This document shows positions 24,931 through 37,243 of a stretch of 64,000 nt of DNA, in pieces (the first letter of the stretch is position 1; each line of letters begins with the position of its first letter). Origin of the DNA: Hippophae tibetana. Lineage: Eukaryota > Streptophyta > Magnoliopsida > Rosales > Elaeagnaceae. A program made the translations under genes and the position numbers. Below the pieces are notes generated by a model. It ran no database searches. It saw only the letters and a program-made list of their open reading frames with translations, and was not told where the DNA came from. The stretch is from NCBI GenBank assembly GCA_037013495.1, contig CM072812.1, positions 35,236,501 through 35,300,500 on the forward strand, read 5' to 3'.

Positions 24931-25499
24931 TCTTTGTATTTTTTTCCATTTTTTTATATCTAGTTGTATAAACACTTAAGATTTACATATATATTCAATT
25001 ATTTCTTTCATTTTTACAATTTGAGTGCTTCAAGTATGATTCTTCAAATTGAATCATTTTAATACAAGAAATACCTAAAAAATAATAAAACATACCTATG
25101 ATTATGAAAATATAAATTTGTGTAAAAGATGATAAAACTATACAGATACAAATCTATTTTATCATTTAAAGTGCATAAAATTATTATATATATTTAGTGC
25201 TTTTAGACACTCGTCATAACCTCTAACCAACTTCTTGATAGTGACTTAGCAAGATAGACCTTGTTCTTCAGGTTGTTATCGTGATCTTCCTAGAGGTGCA
25301 AAGGTGAAATCATAATGATGATACTTGGGTGTTACTAAATGACTTGTATCCACCCCGAAATGACTTAGTTGTAAATGGTTCATTCATACATTAACCAATT
25401 ATGTTCCACCTGATCACGATACTATTGATTCAGGAATGCAGCTTGTTGGGCACTATAGGCTTGTTGATATTTTTTTATATTGCTCAATATTTCACCAAA

Positions 25500-26349
25500 A
25501 TTATAAAATTATTTTTTCATGGATAGTCTTGATGAAAGACTGGCTCTTCTTTCTCTTGGAACAATATTCATACCAGAAGTGAGTTTATCATAGTATATCA
25601 GGTTCAATAATTCACCAAGATATATAACAACTTCACCTCTTAAGTGGCATACCCTTTTCTTTCTTACATAAAAGAGTGACTAACTAAGGGAAAAAGAAAC
25701 CCAAATGGTGACTATTTGTAGATAACTTTATCCTGTGATGAATTAAATTCCCTACATCTATTGGCATCTTGGATGTGATTCCATAGAGTAAAATTACCCT
25801 ATCTCTATCAATAGTACTGTAATCTTTGGTAGGTATCAGTCTTGAACACACAAAGTATTACCAAATACGAGTAGCCTTATCTAAATACTTTGCTTCAAAT
25901 CCCTTATATTTATCACGAGCATATATCCATTCAACACCTTGTATAGTTAAGATCTCTAATAGTTAATTTTCATATTCACCTTACCCAATAATTACCAAAT
26001 AATAATGACCATTTATAACCTCAAACTGAAACATGACTAGTACATAACGTATTTTTACTACATTGTTAATAGCATAGAGAATACTCATATAGAATTCCCG
26101 AACAATGGATTCAATAGCAACATTACTTTCTTTTACGAACTTTTTCTATCTTAAAACTACTATGACATCCATAATTCCCTCAAGTCCAACATCAAATTGT
26201 ATCTCTCTCTTTGGTATAAAACCATTATTCACTTTAGTAACTTTTTAAAAGCATGATTTGGCCTCATAATTTGAACATTTATTCCTTTCATACTCTTCAA
26301 AATTTGAAGCATCTTTACCTTTACTAATCCTATTTCATTTTGGTGCCAT
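25500..26349 (-). pseudogene. 'putative plant transposon protein' (PF20167-like), broken
   Basis: The minus-strand frame begins at ATG 26349 (MAPK, then a stop) and can be followed with interruptions to about 25500. Recognisable pieces are KKFVKESNVAIESIVREFYMS, then GVEWIYARDKYKGFEAKYL, then RLIPTKDYSTIDRDRVILLYG, then IDVGNLIHHRI and GFFFP. These match the plant-specific domain typified by W.RFV.SRLLPT and RDRAILLYAI. At least five in-frame stops lie in this span, including one where relatives have the residue after Trp in the W.RF motif, so no protein is made. The family occurs in plant retroelement-derived loci; its biochemical role is unknown. Upstream, 26560-26880 looks like its leader with a possible intron donor (ACAATACAAG|TAAGT). 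Confidence 0.65.
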
Positions 26350-26890
26350 TTTCAAAACTTTAATAATATCTAAAAACTCAAAGGTTTCATAGACAATCCA
26401 AATAACAACTAGAAATATACCAATTTTTTCTTACCCCTTTTTGTCCTAATTAGGGTTTGAAACTCTTAAAAATTCACATATATTCCACAAGTTTTAGAGA
26501 ATTTAATTCAAAGACTTAAATTCTAAAAACTTATGAATACTTACTTGTATTGTTATGGATTGAAGAGCGTGAAGAACATCCCTATTTGAATTGTTGAAAA
26601 TATAAATATTTGTTTTGTGGAAAATATAAATATTTGTTTTGTGGAATGAGTAAGAAATTATTAGAAAGTGACTTCTATGAAATATTTTTAAAGATTACTG
26701 AAGAAATGTGAGATTTTTGAGAGTATTGAAGTGTTTGGTGAGAGAGAAAGTTTTGGTTTGATGTGAAAAATGTGAAAAAATGATAGAAATTGTACTTGGG
26801 TCATGGTACAGGAAAAAGAATTCTAAGGTAAGTACGTTTGAACTTCTATTCATTTTTAATTTAGTAACCTGCATTCCACGGCGCAATAAA
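26350..26890 (-). other. leader and possible 5' intron of the transposon-protein gene
   Basis: Read on the minus strand: a C/T-rich, CACCAAACACTTC-containing leader (about 26830-26690), a GTAAGT-like donor near 26555, and an AT-rich stretch ending at the ATG at 26349. This resembles the leader-plus-donor arrangement of the CACTA leaders in this window, but sequence identity is not evident. Confidence 0.35.
26596..26643. repeat. 24-bp perfect tandem duplication
   Basis: Units 26596-26619 and 26620-26643 (GAAAATATAAATATTTGTTT...) are identical, in the AT-rich part of the leader region. Confidence 0.95.
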
Positions 26891-27847
26891 AATCATGCTG
26901 CAACATGGTTCAAAATATTTTCTCATTCATTAATAAGAAACATATTTTGAATTTTAAATTTGATGTTTGTGAGTATTATCTCTTAAAGCCCTCAGAAGAC
27001 TTAAACTCATCCACTAGGATAACATAATAAGGGTTTAAAGGCTTGTTGTATACACTAAATGTAACCGTGTGAATCTACTGAAATGGTTTAAGATAGTTTA
27101 ATTTTAATATTAGTTTTTGTTTTTAGTTTTTTGCCTTTCTTGTTAAGAGACTATTAAAAGGTTGGTTAAGAGTTGTGATAAGTGCTTAAAAACACTAAAT
27201 ATATCACGCCGCAAAACGAATGAGAAAAATATATTTTGAATTATACTACGAGAGGCTTTTTATTACTACGTCGATTATCAAGTTTTGGGATATCAAGTTT
27301 TTGGCACCATTTTTGAAGAGCTAATAATAGCATCAAAAATTAGGTAATCTTAAAATCTTAAAAACCTTTTATGTCGTAAATATGATTTTTATTTAAAATT
27401 TTAAAATATCTATGTTATTAATTAATTTTGGATATTTTAAAATTTATATTTTCTTTTATTTTCAAAAAAATTATTTAATAATAATGATAATATTTTAAAA
27501 TCTTAAAACACTTGAAAAATTTGAGATTTTCTTTATTTAAAAAAATTAAAAATCTTAAAACATTTGAAAAAATTTAGATTTTATTTATAAAAAATTAACA
27601 TAATTTTATTTTCTTTTAAATTTTAATTTCATTTTAAATTTTCTTTTCTTTATTAAAACTTTTATTCTTTTATTTTATGTTTAATTATTTTGTATTAAAT
27701 TGTTTATTGTACAATTTATTTTCTTTTACTAACATATCTATCATTTTATAATTCTTTACTAAGTGTTTAATATTTTTGTGTACAAACATATATTGTTTCA
27801 TATATATGCCCTTTTATGTTTTTCTACTTGACAAGTAATTTAAAATT
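26891..27847. other. no gene recognised
   Basis: AT-rich DNA with homopurine/homopyrimidine runs (about 27340-27700) and nothing that can be named. Confidence 0.45.
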
Positions 27848-29120
27848 TTGTTTTATAAGTTTATGCGAGATAGGAAGTGCTTAGAGTACTCTCTCACACG
27901 TTTCAAAAATAATATAAATAGACACAATAAATTATCAAGAAGGGTGGACTTTTACTCAACATTCATTACTATTACCTTATTAGGGACTTTTCATAACTAT
28001 GAATTAATAAACATTCATTTTTTTCATGTTACCTTCCTTTAATAGACTAATTGATGAAAACTAACTATTCTTCATTAGGGACTTTTACTCAACGTTCCAA
28101 ACATTCTTACTTAGTGTGCTCATTGATGATAAACTTAGAATGTAGTGTTTTCACTACACCCTTAAATATGGGGCCAAAGTATGGCTAATGTCAGTCTTCT
28201 AGGTTCCCTAATGCCCGGTGAGGAAGTATAAAACACTTTTATAGAAATATTTTATTTCTATTAAAAAATCAAAGCTGAGCGCTAAGATTGCTACTTTCTC
28301 TGAGATAGGAGGATAACCTTTCGATGAAGCATGGAAAATGTTCAAACTCTTTCTCATTCAATGCCACCATCATAAATATCATCTGTAGCTATATAACCAG
28401 TTTTTCTATGATGGATTGGCACAATAATGTCAATTCATTGTTGATAATACCGCTAGAGAAGCAATGGGAGAAAAGACCGCCTTAGAGACTTACAATCTCT
28501 TTGAAATGTTGGGTGCTAATTCCCAAAATAAAAGCTCTTGAGTGAAGAGAGTCATAGTCTATAAAATAGACTCCAGTATTGAAATTAAAATGTAGCTTGT
28601 TCAATTGACCAAGAAAGTTACGCTTCTCACAATACATGCGGAAAAAAATAAAGAACAATGTGGCTTATGTAATACTTTAGGATATGGTACCGATGCCTGT
28701 CCTTAACGAGGAAAAGCTAGTGCTAGACCTAAGTGGGTAATGTACTAAGGGATACAAACCAAGACCAAGTTAGGATCCCAATGCTAATACCTACAATTTA
28801 GAGTGGAAAAAGCATCTCAATTTCTCTTAAAGGCAAAACAACCCTCTATTTTCCCAGTTCTCAAACCAACATGGCCAACAATTCCACCAATAAATGCCCA
28901 AGAATACTCTCAATAAGCCAAGTTTGGGCTATGAAGTTCATTTTCTAGTCCCAATATCGATTGAGTTTGTTGTCGATGAGTTGAGAAACATGTTTGAAAT
29001 TTCAAATGATATTGGCATTCTTATTCCCAATAGTAACTTGGTCACTATTAATCCTTCTCTTATGGGATCATTATTTTTATCAATCAGATGCTTCCATTAC
29101 CCTGTTTGGTGTGGGAGTTC
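27848..29120 (+). pseudogene. Athila-like Ty3/gypsy gag relic
   Basis: Plus-strand pieces in shifting frames resemble gypsy gag: PFDEAWKMFKLFLIQCHHHKY, FFYDGLAQ, then REAMGEKTALETYNLFEMLGANS (about 28325-28530) and a knuckle-like CGLCNTLGYGTDACP (about 28670-28705). The last has the spaced Cys residues of Athila-type gag, with Tyr where His is usual. Several stops lie between the pieces. No pol domain follows before the CACTA element starts at 29358, so the rest is deleted or displaced. It has the same general gag type as the gypsy at 49-55 kb but is on the other strand. Confidence 0.6.
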
Positions 29121-29616
29121 TTGTGCAGAGTAGGGGCACCTCCTAGGTGATTTCCACATAAATCTTGGAAGATTTTAGTCTCTAGATCACTTTGTGGCAA
29201 GAATATGATCGAGAGATAGCTATGGAGGATTTCAAGTATCGATATAATGTACATTCAATCAATAGGGGCATGTTTGGAATCAGACCATACTCCCAGGAGT
29301 TACCAAAATCAAACAAAGTTTGACTAGTGTCGTGTTTTATTACAACTCATACCTACACACTACTACAAAAATGGTCTTCAAAGTCGGTTCAGTGAACCGA
29401 TTTTAAATTGAGTGACTTAAAATGTAAAGTTGGTTCACACGGTGAACCGAATTTACACGTAAAGATTTTTTTTTATTCTCACTTTTCACTCCACCATGTA
29501 CTCAATATATATAGCATAAAAAAACCAAAATATAATAATAATAAAAATAATTGAAAATTTTAAATATAATTAATTACTTGATAATTAAATTTATTACAAA
29601 AACAAATAATGTATAT

Positions 29617-29619
<3 letters not shown>

Positions 29620-29653
<34 letters not shown>
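29620..29653. repeat. TA microsatellite
   Basis: About 17 uninterrupted TA units inside the CACTA element near its left end. Similar shorter runs lie at about 14959-14979, 37349-37372, 41284-41302 and 63230-63246. Confidence 0.95.
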
Positions 29654-29656
<3 letters not shown>

Positions 29657-29939
29657 ACTTAAATTACAAATAAAATAATATCGTCAAAGTATAATTGGAT
29701 TGTGCGAGCAAGCTTGGTTGGCTTAGAATCACTAGTATTGTGACAAAGAAACTAGACAAAAAACAGTTAATCCATATAACAATTCATTCTCCTACATACA
29801 TGAGTACGTAAACATCCATCAAACAAATAGTCTAAACTTCAGAGACATATGAATGGAGAAAATAAATCATTATAAATATTACCATCAAAAAGAGATTACC
29901 ACAGCGACATCCAAGTGATATAACCCATCGAACTCATAT

Positions 29940-30253
29940 TAGCACTTTATTAATCATTTGTTTATAAATATGAAATTATATGGAATCTTTGTTGGTATTT
30001 TTAATACTATAATGAGCTCTAAATATGAAATCAAGTGTAACACCAATTTGTTACTTGGCTTGTATGAGTTTTGGTGCCCTTAAACGTATGGAACAATTTT
30101 GTAATACATTCATGGGCACCAAAACTCATACAAGCCAAATAACAAAATATGAGTTACACCTGACTTTATATTACAACTTATTATAACATTAAAAATATCA
30201 ATAGAGATTGTAGATAACTTCATATTTATAGACAAATGATTAATAAATTGCTA
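29940..30253. mobile_element. 314-bp foldback (MITE-like) inside the CACTA element
   Basis: Two arms of about 140 bp (29940-30079 and 30114-30253) are near reverse complements around a 34-nt loop. The loop-proximal part TTGGCTTGTATGAGTTTTGG is exactly matched. Placing the ends at GCAC/TTGC gives flanking TA on both sides, which would fit a TA target site. It lies beyond the 3' end of the Ulp1-like gene, between two related copies of about 120 bp (about 29769-29885 and 30313-30422). Transcripts would form a long hairpin. Confidence 0.75.
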
Positions 30254-30462
30254 CCATGCTGTTGTCATAAGGAAAGTAGGCAAGAGAGATGAGATAAAGT
30301 TTGGGCCAAAAACAGGTCCATAAAATAATGCATTCTCCTAAATACATGAACATATAACCATCCATCAAACAAGGGACTTCAGACACAAGAATAGAGAAAT
30401 TAAATCATTAAAAAATTACCATTATGTTGTCGTATGCTATTTAAGATCATTAGAATCTTCTC

Positions 30463-31698
30463 CTAATTCTTCTTGTGATATATAATTTGAACCATGTGTT
30501 CTACCCATTCCTCTAGTAAATCATCAAAATTTTGTTGGTCGTAGCCCGTCTTGTTCCAACCAAAGAACTACATGTATTTAAAATCAAAATAAGAATGTAA
30601 TTTCTTGTATTTACAAAAAATAACTCAAATATGTTAAAAACAATTATGTATATGGGTAAAAGATATTACCAAATCATCAATTGAAATTTTGATATTTGTG
30701 ATGATTTCGCTCATAAACTTCATGACATAATAACCACACATGACTCCATTATTTTGTTGTGGAACCTACAAAAAACAAGTATACATGATTTTTCATATTC
30801 GAACATCTTTATTATTCAATTATAAAATTATTAATATTTGCTTGTACATACCATAACTTTTGTCCATATAAGCTTATGAGATTTTTTAAGTGCAATGCCC
30901 TTAAACTTGTTCCAGAACTTACATGTCCTATCAAGGTTTAAAATGGTTAGTTTTTTATTAAATATTACAAAAAATAATAGAAGAAACCAATATCTAGTTA
31001 TAACTCTTACATTTCAACAACTGTTTTTGTATCTTTACTCAGTTCTATGGAAGTTGAGTCATAGTACCAAGCATGATTATTGAACAGATCAATGATTACC
31101 AACATCCAATGATCTTGGCCTTATTCAAACCTTAGTGGCTAAGGGATTATCAACTTTTGATTTTTGTTAAGCATTAATGCTTTGATTTCTGTTAAGCGTT
31201 AATGCCTTATCATATAATTGTTTAGCTCTGATGCTAACATCCTTCTCTTGATATTGATTAACATATGAAGAATCATAGAACATTGCTAAATGTGAGGAGT
31301 GATTATGTTGAAGTCGATAATAACATGCCCTATATAAAAGATATATATATAAGTAATTAGATAATATAAATATAATTATATATGTTCTACATAAATGAAA
31401 GAAAATTAAATAGATTAAGGACTCACCTTGTCCACACTTGAATTATACTTAAATCGATCATTTGATATTCAAATAGTTGCAATATACACTCGATCGATAT
31501 ATAAGTTTGGCCGAGGTCTACACCAGAAATTTCTATAGGAAGTGGCACAATCCATCCATCATTTATGCTAGATGCCCTCCCAACAATAGTCGTAAAAGCG
31601 CCAAGATTTCTGCTGAAGTTTAAAGCATAATCATAACTATATTTTTTCCAAGGCTTCTTCTTGAATGACTTGGTGCGCGATGATTGGCCACTAGACAT
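30463..31698 (-). pseudogene. Ulp1-like (C48) cysteine protease gene of CACTA
   Basis: Several exons are readable on the minus strand. The first (31698-31427) begins MSSGQSS and contains GWIVPLPIEISGVDLGQTYIS. After an intron (31426-31330, GT-AG) comes ACYYRLQHNH...FYDSSYVNQYQE and DHWMLVIIDLFNNHAWYYDS. Later exons give FWNKFKGIALKKSHKLIWTK, QQNNGVMCGYYVMKFM and a C-terminal LLEEWVEHMVQI, ending with TAG at 30463. His (HW), Asp (YDS) and Cys (MCGYY) of a Ulp1 triad are all present. The reading frame is broken by a 25-bp tandem duplication (31156-31205) and two further stops just before the His block. SUMO-protease-like genes are known passengers of plant transposons; substrate and role here are unknown. 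Confidence 0.78.
31156..31205. repeat. 25-bp tandem duplication inside the Ulp1-like exon
   Basis: Units 31156-31180 and 31181-31205 differ at two positions. The copy at 18.5 kb has a single unit, so the duplication arose in this element, and it shifts the frame upstream of the catalytic His. Confidence 0.9.
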
Positions 31699-32173
31699 AG
31701 ATTTAGCACAAGATACTTGCTTCGTATCTCTTAAATGTGTTGCATTTAAGAGTTCTGGTATAATAGACTAAAAAAAAGTATTATGTATGTTAGTAATATT
31801 AAAAGATATAATAAAATAAATAGTAGTAAACAAATGTTATCTTTTAAGTTAAAAAATAGTCCACGTCAAAATTTAGAACAACTTTAATCGACGGCTAAGC
31901 CATATACTGTCCAACCGCCTATTGGACTATGGTAGCATTAGAAGGCACAAGTAGTGGAAAAATCATGAAGCAATGATTGATCAATTAATATTCGCCAATG
32001 ATTAGGCAAATATTGATTATGAATCATACGATCATCGCTCAATTGCTGTACCATTCTAATAGCAACAAAATCTGTTAACAAACATTTCATATTCTGTAAA
32101 AAAATTAAGTGTTATATATAAAAAATAAAACATATAATAAGAAATTAAAATAATAGATTATATACACCAGAAA

Positions 32174-33731
32174 TTAAAATCTTACCACATATGATTCATC
32201 AAATAGAGGAGGACTCCCATGTGGGGTAGCTATTGGATGTACATTCTCACCAAAACCTTCATCGTGGTTTGATTGATGGTAAGAATATACAGATTGCATT
32301 GGATAAAATGAACCACTACTTGATTGCATATGTATTCCTGGCATATAGGGAGGACCAATAGGATGACTATATCCCATACTGGATGTAGTTTGAGCTCAAT
32401 GCGATTGCATGGGTGGCATGCCTGGCATGGATTCTTACATGCTTGCCCAATATGACATTCCCTGGTTGTAGAATGATGACATTCCTAACATGTGTTGTGA
32501 TTAATATTCTTTTATAGTGGCAATCTCACTTAACATTGAGGCCTTAAAGAAGTTGATTTCTTCTTCAATTTTAGTGTACTTCTCCTTACTGGCTGTCTGA
32601 GGCTTTTGTTTTGGAATGTTAAAATACTCCATATAACCATCATATTGGCTACCTCTCCTAACACGACCAGGATGATCGCATCCGAATGCATGATATAGAG
32701 AATCTCTCTCAGGCTCTTCGATTATTTCACCCCTGGATATTTGTTGTTAAACAAAACTCTACAAATAATAAAGCACACAAACATATCATGCATTATTACA
32801 TCAATTATTAAAAATCATTAAGACTTTGTATCAACCGAAATTACTAACCAACTTATTTAGTTGTTGTTCTCCTTGCTTAGTCATCAATCTTGAATTATTC
32901 ATTTTGGGAGTCTTTGTTTCTATGAACAATTCAATTCGGGTAACCGATCTACCCAATTTAGCTTCCTACATAAATTATGAAAAATTTATTAACCATGACA
33001 TGAAATTAAATTGAGGAAAATAAATATAAAAATATTTATAAATTAACACAAATTAATAATATCATTCTATATCTAACTTCAGGATTTAAAGATCTCTCAG
33101 TACGGTTAGGAAGAATGTTATGCATTTGTATATTCTAATGTTCTTCCCTAATAATTTGAAATTCATTCGTACGTCTATAATCCACGAAGTCTTTCCAAAC
33201 TTGAGGTGTAATCCAAGGGTGTTCTTCAGAGATTTTGTCGAGCTCTACCTCATGAAGTGGTTCCAAATATGGAATCACATAATTTCTTGTCAATCTGGAA
33301 GTCTTGTATTCCTTCCACGCTTTATTTGCAATCTTATAACACTTTCTCTTCCAAGTGTCATCGACTTTGTAACAATTCTGTAAAAACACACTACAAAAGA
33401 TTAGATATTATACAAAAAAGATATAATATATGTAATTGATTATAAAATATAAGAGACTTACACAAATGGTTATCCATATTTTGAACTTTTCATCTTCGTT
33501 AACCTGAGACCAATCATTTATATTGATTGGTATATTGGACTTCACAAGTCTACCAATAGAGGATTTCAATTGTTGGCCATTTTCTCTTATTGGATTACTA
33601 GTAGCATTAAATAGTACAAGTACTCTATCATCTGGGTTAAGTGGAGCATCAGGTATATTTTCACAACCCCTTATTTTCAAATGCCCCAATGAATCATTTA
33701 GATCTACAAGCTATGTTACCCGAGGATCCAT
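32174..33731 (-). pseudogene. PTTA/En-Spm Transposase_24-like gene (TNPA-position protein)
   Basis: The likely start is ATG 33731 (MDPRVT), where codon 7 is TAG. Then comes LVDLNDSLGHLKIRGCENIP, with later KFKIWITIC at the end of the exon (33462). An 84-bp intron (33461-33378) joins to NCYKVDDTWKRKCYKIANKAW and HPWITPQVWKDFV, the hallmark of PF03004-type plant En/Spm proteins. Further downstream in shifted frames are EPERDSLYHAFGCDHPGRVRRG and a Met/Pro/Gly/Ser-rich tail (MGYSHPIGPPYMPGIHM). Several stops interrupt it. In En/Spm the second protein binds the subterminal repeats and helps excision, and its usual place is after TNP2, as seen here. Confidence 0.75.
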
Positions 33732-33878
33732 GAAATATATGCAAACAATGAAGAAATATAAATTAATTAACAATTTTAGGAATATATATATATATATAAG
33801 AGTTATTACAACAATATAGAACATACATTATGTTCAATTAGGTTGTTGATCATATACATATATTCTTTCATAATCACT

Positions 33879-36800
33879 TCAAGCCCATGACGAAGAACCA
33901 TCATCATCAACTAGATCATCACATACATTAGGCAATTTATTTGAGAAATTACTAATATTGGTTAATATATCAAGCATAGGATCTTCATCTTCTAAATCAT
34001 CACAATGGTAAAACTCTTTTTGTGGAGGTATTAACACAACAGACCATCTTGTGTCAATTTCATCGCTCACGTAAAATACTTGTGTTTGCATGAAGTGCTA
34101 ACGTTAAAGGATCATCAGTGTGACTTCTCTTGGATAAATTTACAAGGATAAATCCAAAATCATTTATTTTATATCCAACATTGATAACATCTTCGACCCA
34201 ATCACACAAGTAAATTGTTTCATGGGAGACCTCATAATCCAATTCCCAAATCTCTTGTATTATACCATAATATGTTCTATCATAAAGTATAGGATTACCA
34301 TCTTTTGAAATGGAAAATTGCATAGTTTTTGCAACCATTTTCACACCACTATTCTAATTTACTCGGACTTTGTCCCTAGCTTGAGTCTTAAACCTCGATC
34401 CATTTATTGTGAAACTAGAAAATGATTTGACATCGAATTTTGGTCTATGTGCAAGCCATTGTAAACTTTCTGATATTTTGTGATTGGGTTTCTTGAGTTC
34501 ATCTTGAATCTATGTATACAAAAACATGAAATGTGTTTAGAGAAAAGTTTTAAAACATTGCATAGATCTAGGAACATACATGCATGATTTTTTGTTTGTG
34601 ACACTTACATGGTTGCGAAACCAACTCTCGCTTATGTTCATCATACAACCATTTTTCTCCTCTCTTTTTTATAACGAGGATCGATCTTCAATAAGTTTAA
34701 GTTAAATAAAAAATGATTTTTGCATAAATGAAAAGGTTGAACATCACTTACTCTATGTACAGTTGTGCCTCATTATTCTTTACCAAAATGATTTAGTGTG
34801 ATTTTCCCATCGAGTGCGATCAATAAACAATTTATTACTTCCACCAAGCATAGGGTTACCTACTTGGATCATATGACCTTTTAAGAACAACTTGTGTATA
34901 GGTTCCCAATTTTAGTGCAACCACTAAAGTATTCAAAACAAAACTCAATGGCATCTTTAGCAATATAGCATCCCACCATGCATCCTTCAGGTCGATTTCT
35001 ATTATTTACATATCCTTTAAGGACTTGCATATATCTCTCAAAAGGATACATCCACCTTAAGTAAGTAGGACCACACAATTGAACCTCTCAAACAAAATAA
35101 ACACACAAGCGAATCATTATATCGAAGAAAGAAAAAGGAAAATATTTTTTCAATTAGACACAAAGTCTCTACAACATCTTTCTATAAAGAGTTTAACTCG
35201 CCAATTGATATAGTTTTCTTACATATTGTATTGAAGAATGAACAAAGACAAATTATTGATAATCGGACATGTTATGGAAGAATTGATCTAATAGCAACTG
35301 GTAATAACTGTTGCATTAAGAAATGACAGTCATGTGATTTCAATTCATAAAGTTTCTTATCGATGATAGACTCAAAATTTATTAAGTTGGATGAGTAACC
35401 ATAAGGAAGTTTCACACCCTCCAAAAATTTACAAAACACATCCTTCTCTTTTGTTGACATTGTATATGATCCTCGTGGCAAGTATGTTTGATTCTTCTCA
35501 TTTTCCACCCTTGGTGCCAATTCAGGTCATATGCCTAGTTTCTATAAATTCAGTCTTACTTTAATTCCATCCTTTGTTTTTTCTGGTATATTAAGTAAAG
35601 TAACAATCAAGCTCTCACATACATTTTTCTCAATGTGCATGACATATAAGATATGACGAATGTGTAGGTCTTTGCAATAAGGTAATTCCCAAAATATTGA
35701 TTTTTTATTCCAACAACCATGGTGTACTGATTCAAACTCTTTTTCATTTTCACCCATTTCATTAGTTGACCTATTTCATTTCCCTACCTTAGTGAGCCTT
35801 TTTTCATCTTTCCATATCATTTGAATGTCATACCATTCAATTGACTTAATATCTCAACACTTCGCAAAGGTCAGGGTGCATGATCATGATCTTCTTCACC
35901 ATCGAATGGTTTCTTTTGGTATCTAAACATGTGTCTAGATGGTAAAAATATTCTATGTCTTCTATAAGACATCTTTTGTCCATGAACAAGATAAGTTGCA
36001 GAAGTTCCATCTCTACATATAGGGCATTCCTTGTAACCTTTTGTTGCATATCCTGATAAGTTTCCATAGGCAGGAAAATCATTAATTTTCCATAAAAGAA
36101 CCTCCCTCAAGTTAAAATGTTCTTCTTTATATGCATCATAAACATTTACACCATCATTCCACATCGTCTTTAAATCATCTATCAGAGGCTGCAAATATAC
36201 ATCAACATCAACACCGGGTTATTTCAGTCCTGAGATCAATAATGTTAACATCATGAATTTTCTTTTCATACACAACTAGGGAGGAAGGTTGTATGTTACC
36301 ATAATTACTAGCCAACAACTATATCTACTACTAAGAGAACTATGTGGATTAATTCCATCAACAGCAATGACAAGATGAAGATTGCGTAGATCATATATAA
36401 ATTGAGGAGATAAATTATCTACTACTTTCCAATTTGGAGAATCATAAGGATGACGTAGCACCCCATCATCAGATCGATTATCTGAATTCCAAGTCAACAT
36501 CTTTGATGTCTTTTTACTTATGAACAACCTTTGAAAGCAAGGAATCAGAGGAAAGTACCAAAGAACCTTTTTATGCACGTCTTTCTTATGTGTTGTCTCA
36601 TTCGTACCATGCTTCCATCTCGATTCTTTACACATCGGACAATCATCTAATGTCTCATATTCTTTTCTATAAAGAATGCAATCATTTGGACAAGCATGAA
36701 TCTTATGATATTTCATGCCAAATCGACTAAGAGATTTCTTCACTTCATACATTTAAGATGGTAATTCAATACCCTCAGGAAACATAACGACTACACATTG

Positions 36801-37243
36801 TACAAATGAACCAATCCTGACATTTTAGTGTATTTTTTGCATTTTGAATACAACAGTTTTTCGGTATCTTCTAGAAGTTTTTTCAAGGTTTTGGGATCAT
36901 TTCCACGTAGTTCATCTTCAACACCATGAAACATATTTTCTGTTTGTACATTATGATAAAATGTATGTAATCCACTCATATTATTATTTACCTCTTTCCC
37001 ATGAGTATTACCAATATTTTCTACATGACAATATCAACATTTATAGCTCAAAAAAATACCACTACAGATAAGGTGATACTTAACCTCGTCAAATTCATGA
37101 AATCGCTCATTTTTACATTTAACACGTGGACATCGAATCATACTAGTATCAGTATTACTATTTCTACAAGCAAATTTCTTGAAATTTTCAACTCCAGAAA
37201 TGTAGTCCTCAATTCTACACTTTGACATCCAAGATTTGTCTAT
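33879..37243 (-). pseudogene. TNP2-like CACTA transposase, broken
   Basis: Domain order is as in plant TNP2: Transpos_assoc (about 37240-37030, IRCPRVKCKN-like Cys block); Transposase_21 (36750-35280), with VAVDGINPHS-type first catalytic Asp region, QPLIDDLKTMWNDGV, NDFPAYGNLSGY and YVMHIEKNVCESL; DUF4218 (about 35078-34885, RWMYPFERYMQVLKGYV); and DUF4216 (about 34350-33880, LYDRTYYGIIQEIWEL, VFYVSDEIDTRW). The expected ATG is ATA at 37243-37241, directly before DKSWMSK. Near 36790 a deletion of roughly 20 codons plus a shift removes the segment after LVHLYNV. Stops also occur at Trp positions (after KC near 37033, after YNLPP near 36275). The enzyme cuts and rejoins CACTA ends. This copy cannot make it. 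Confidence 0.88.
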
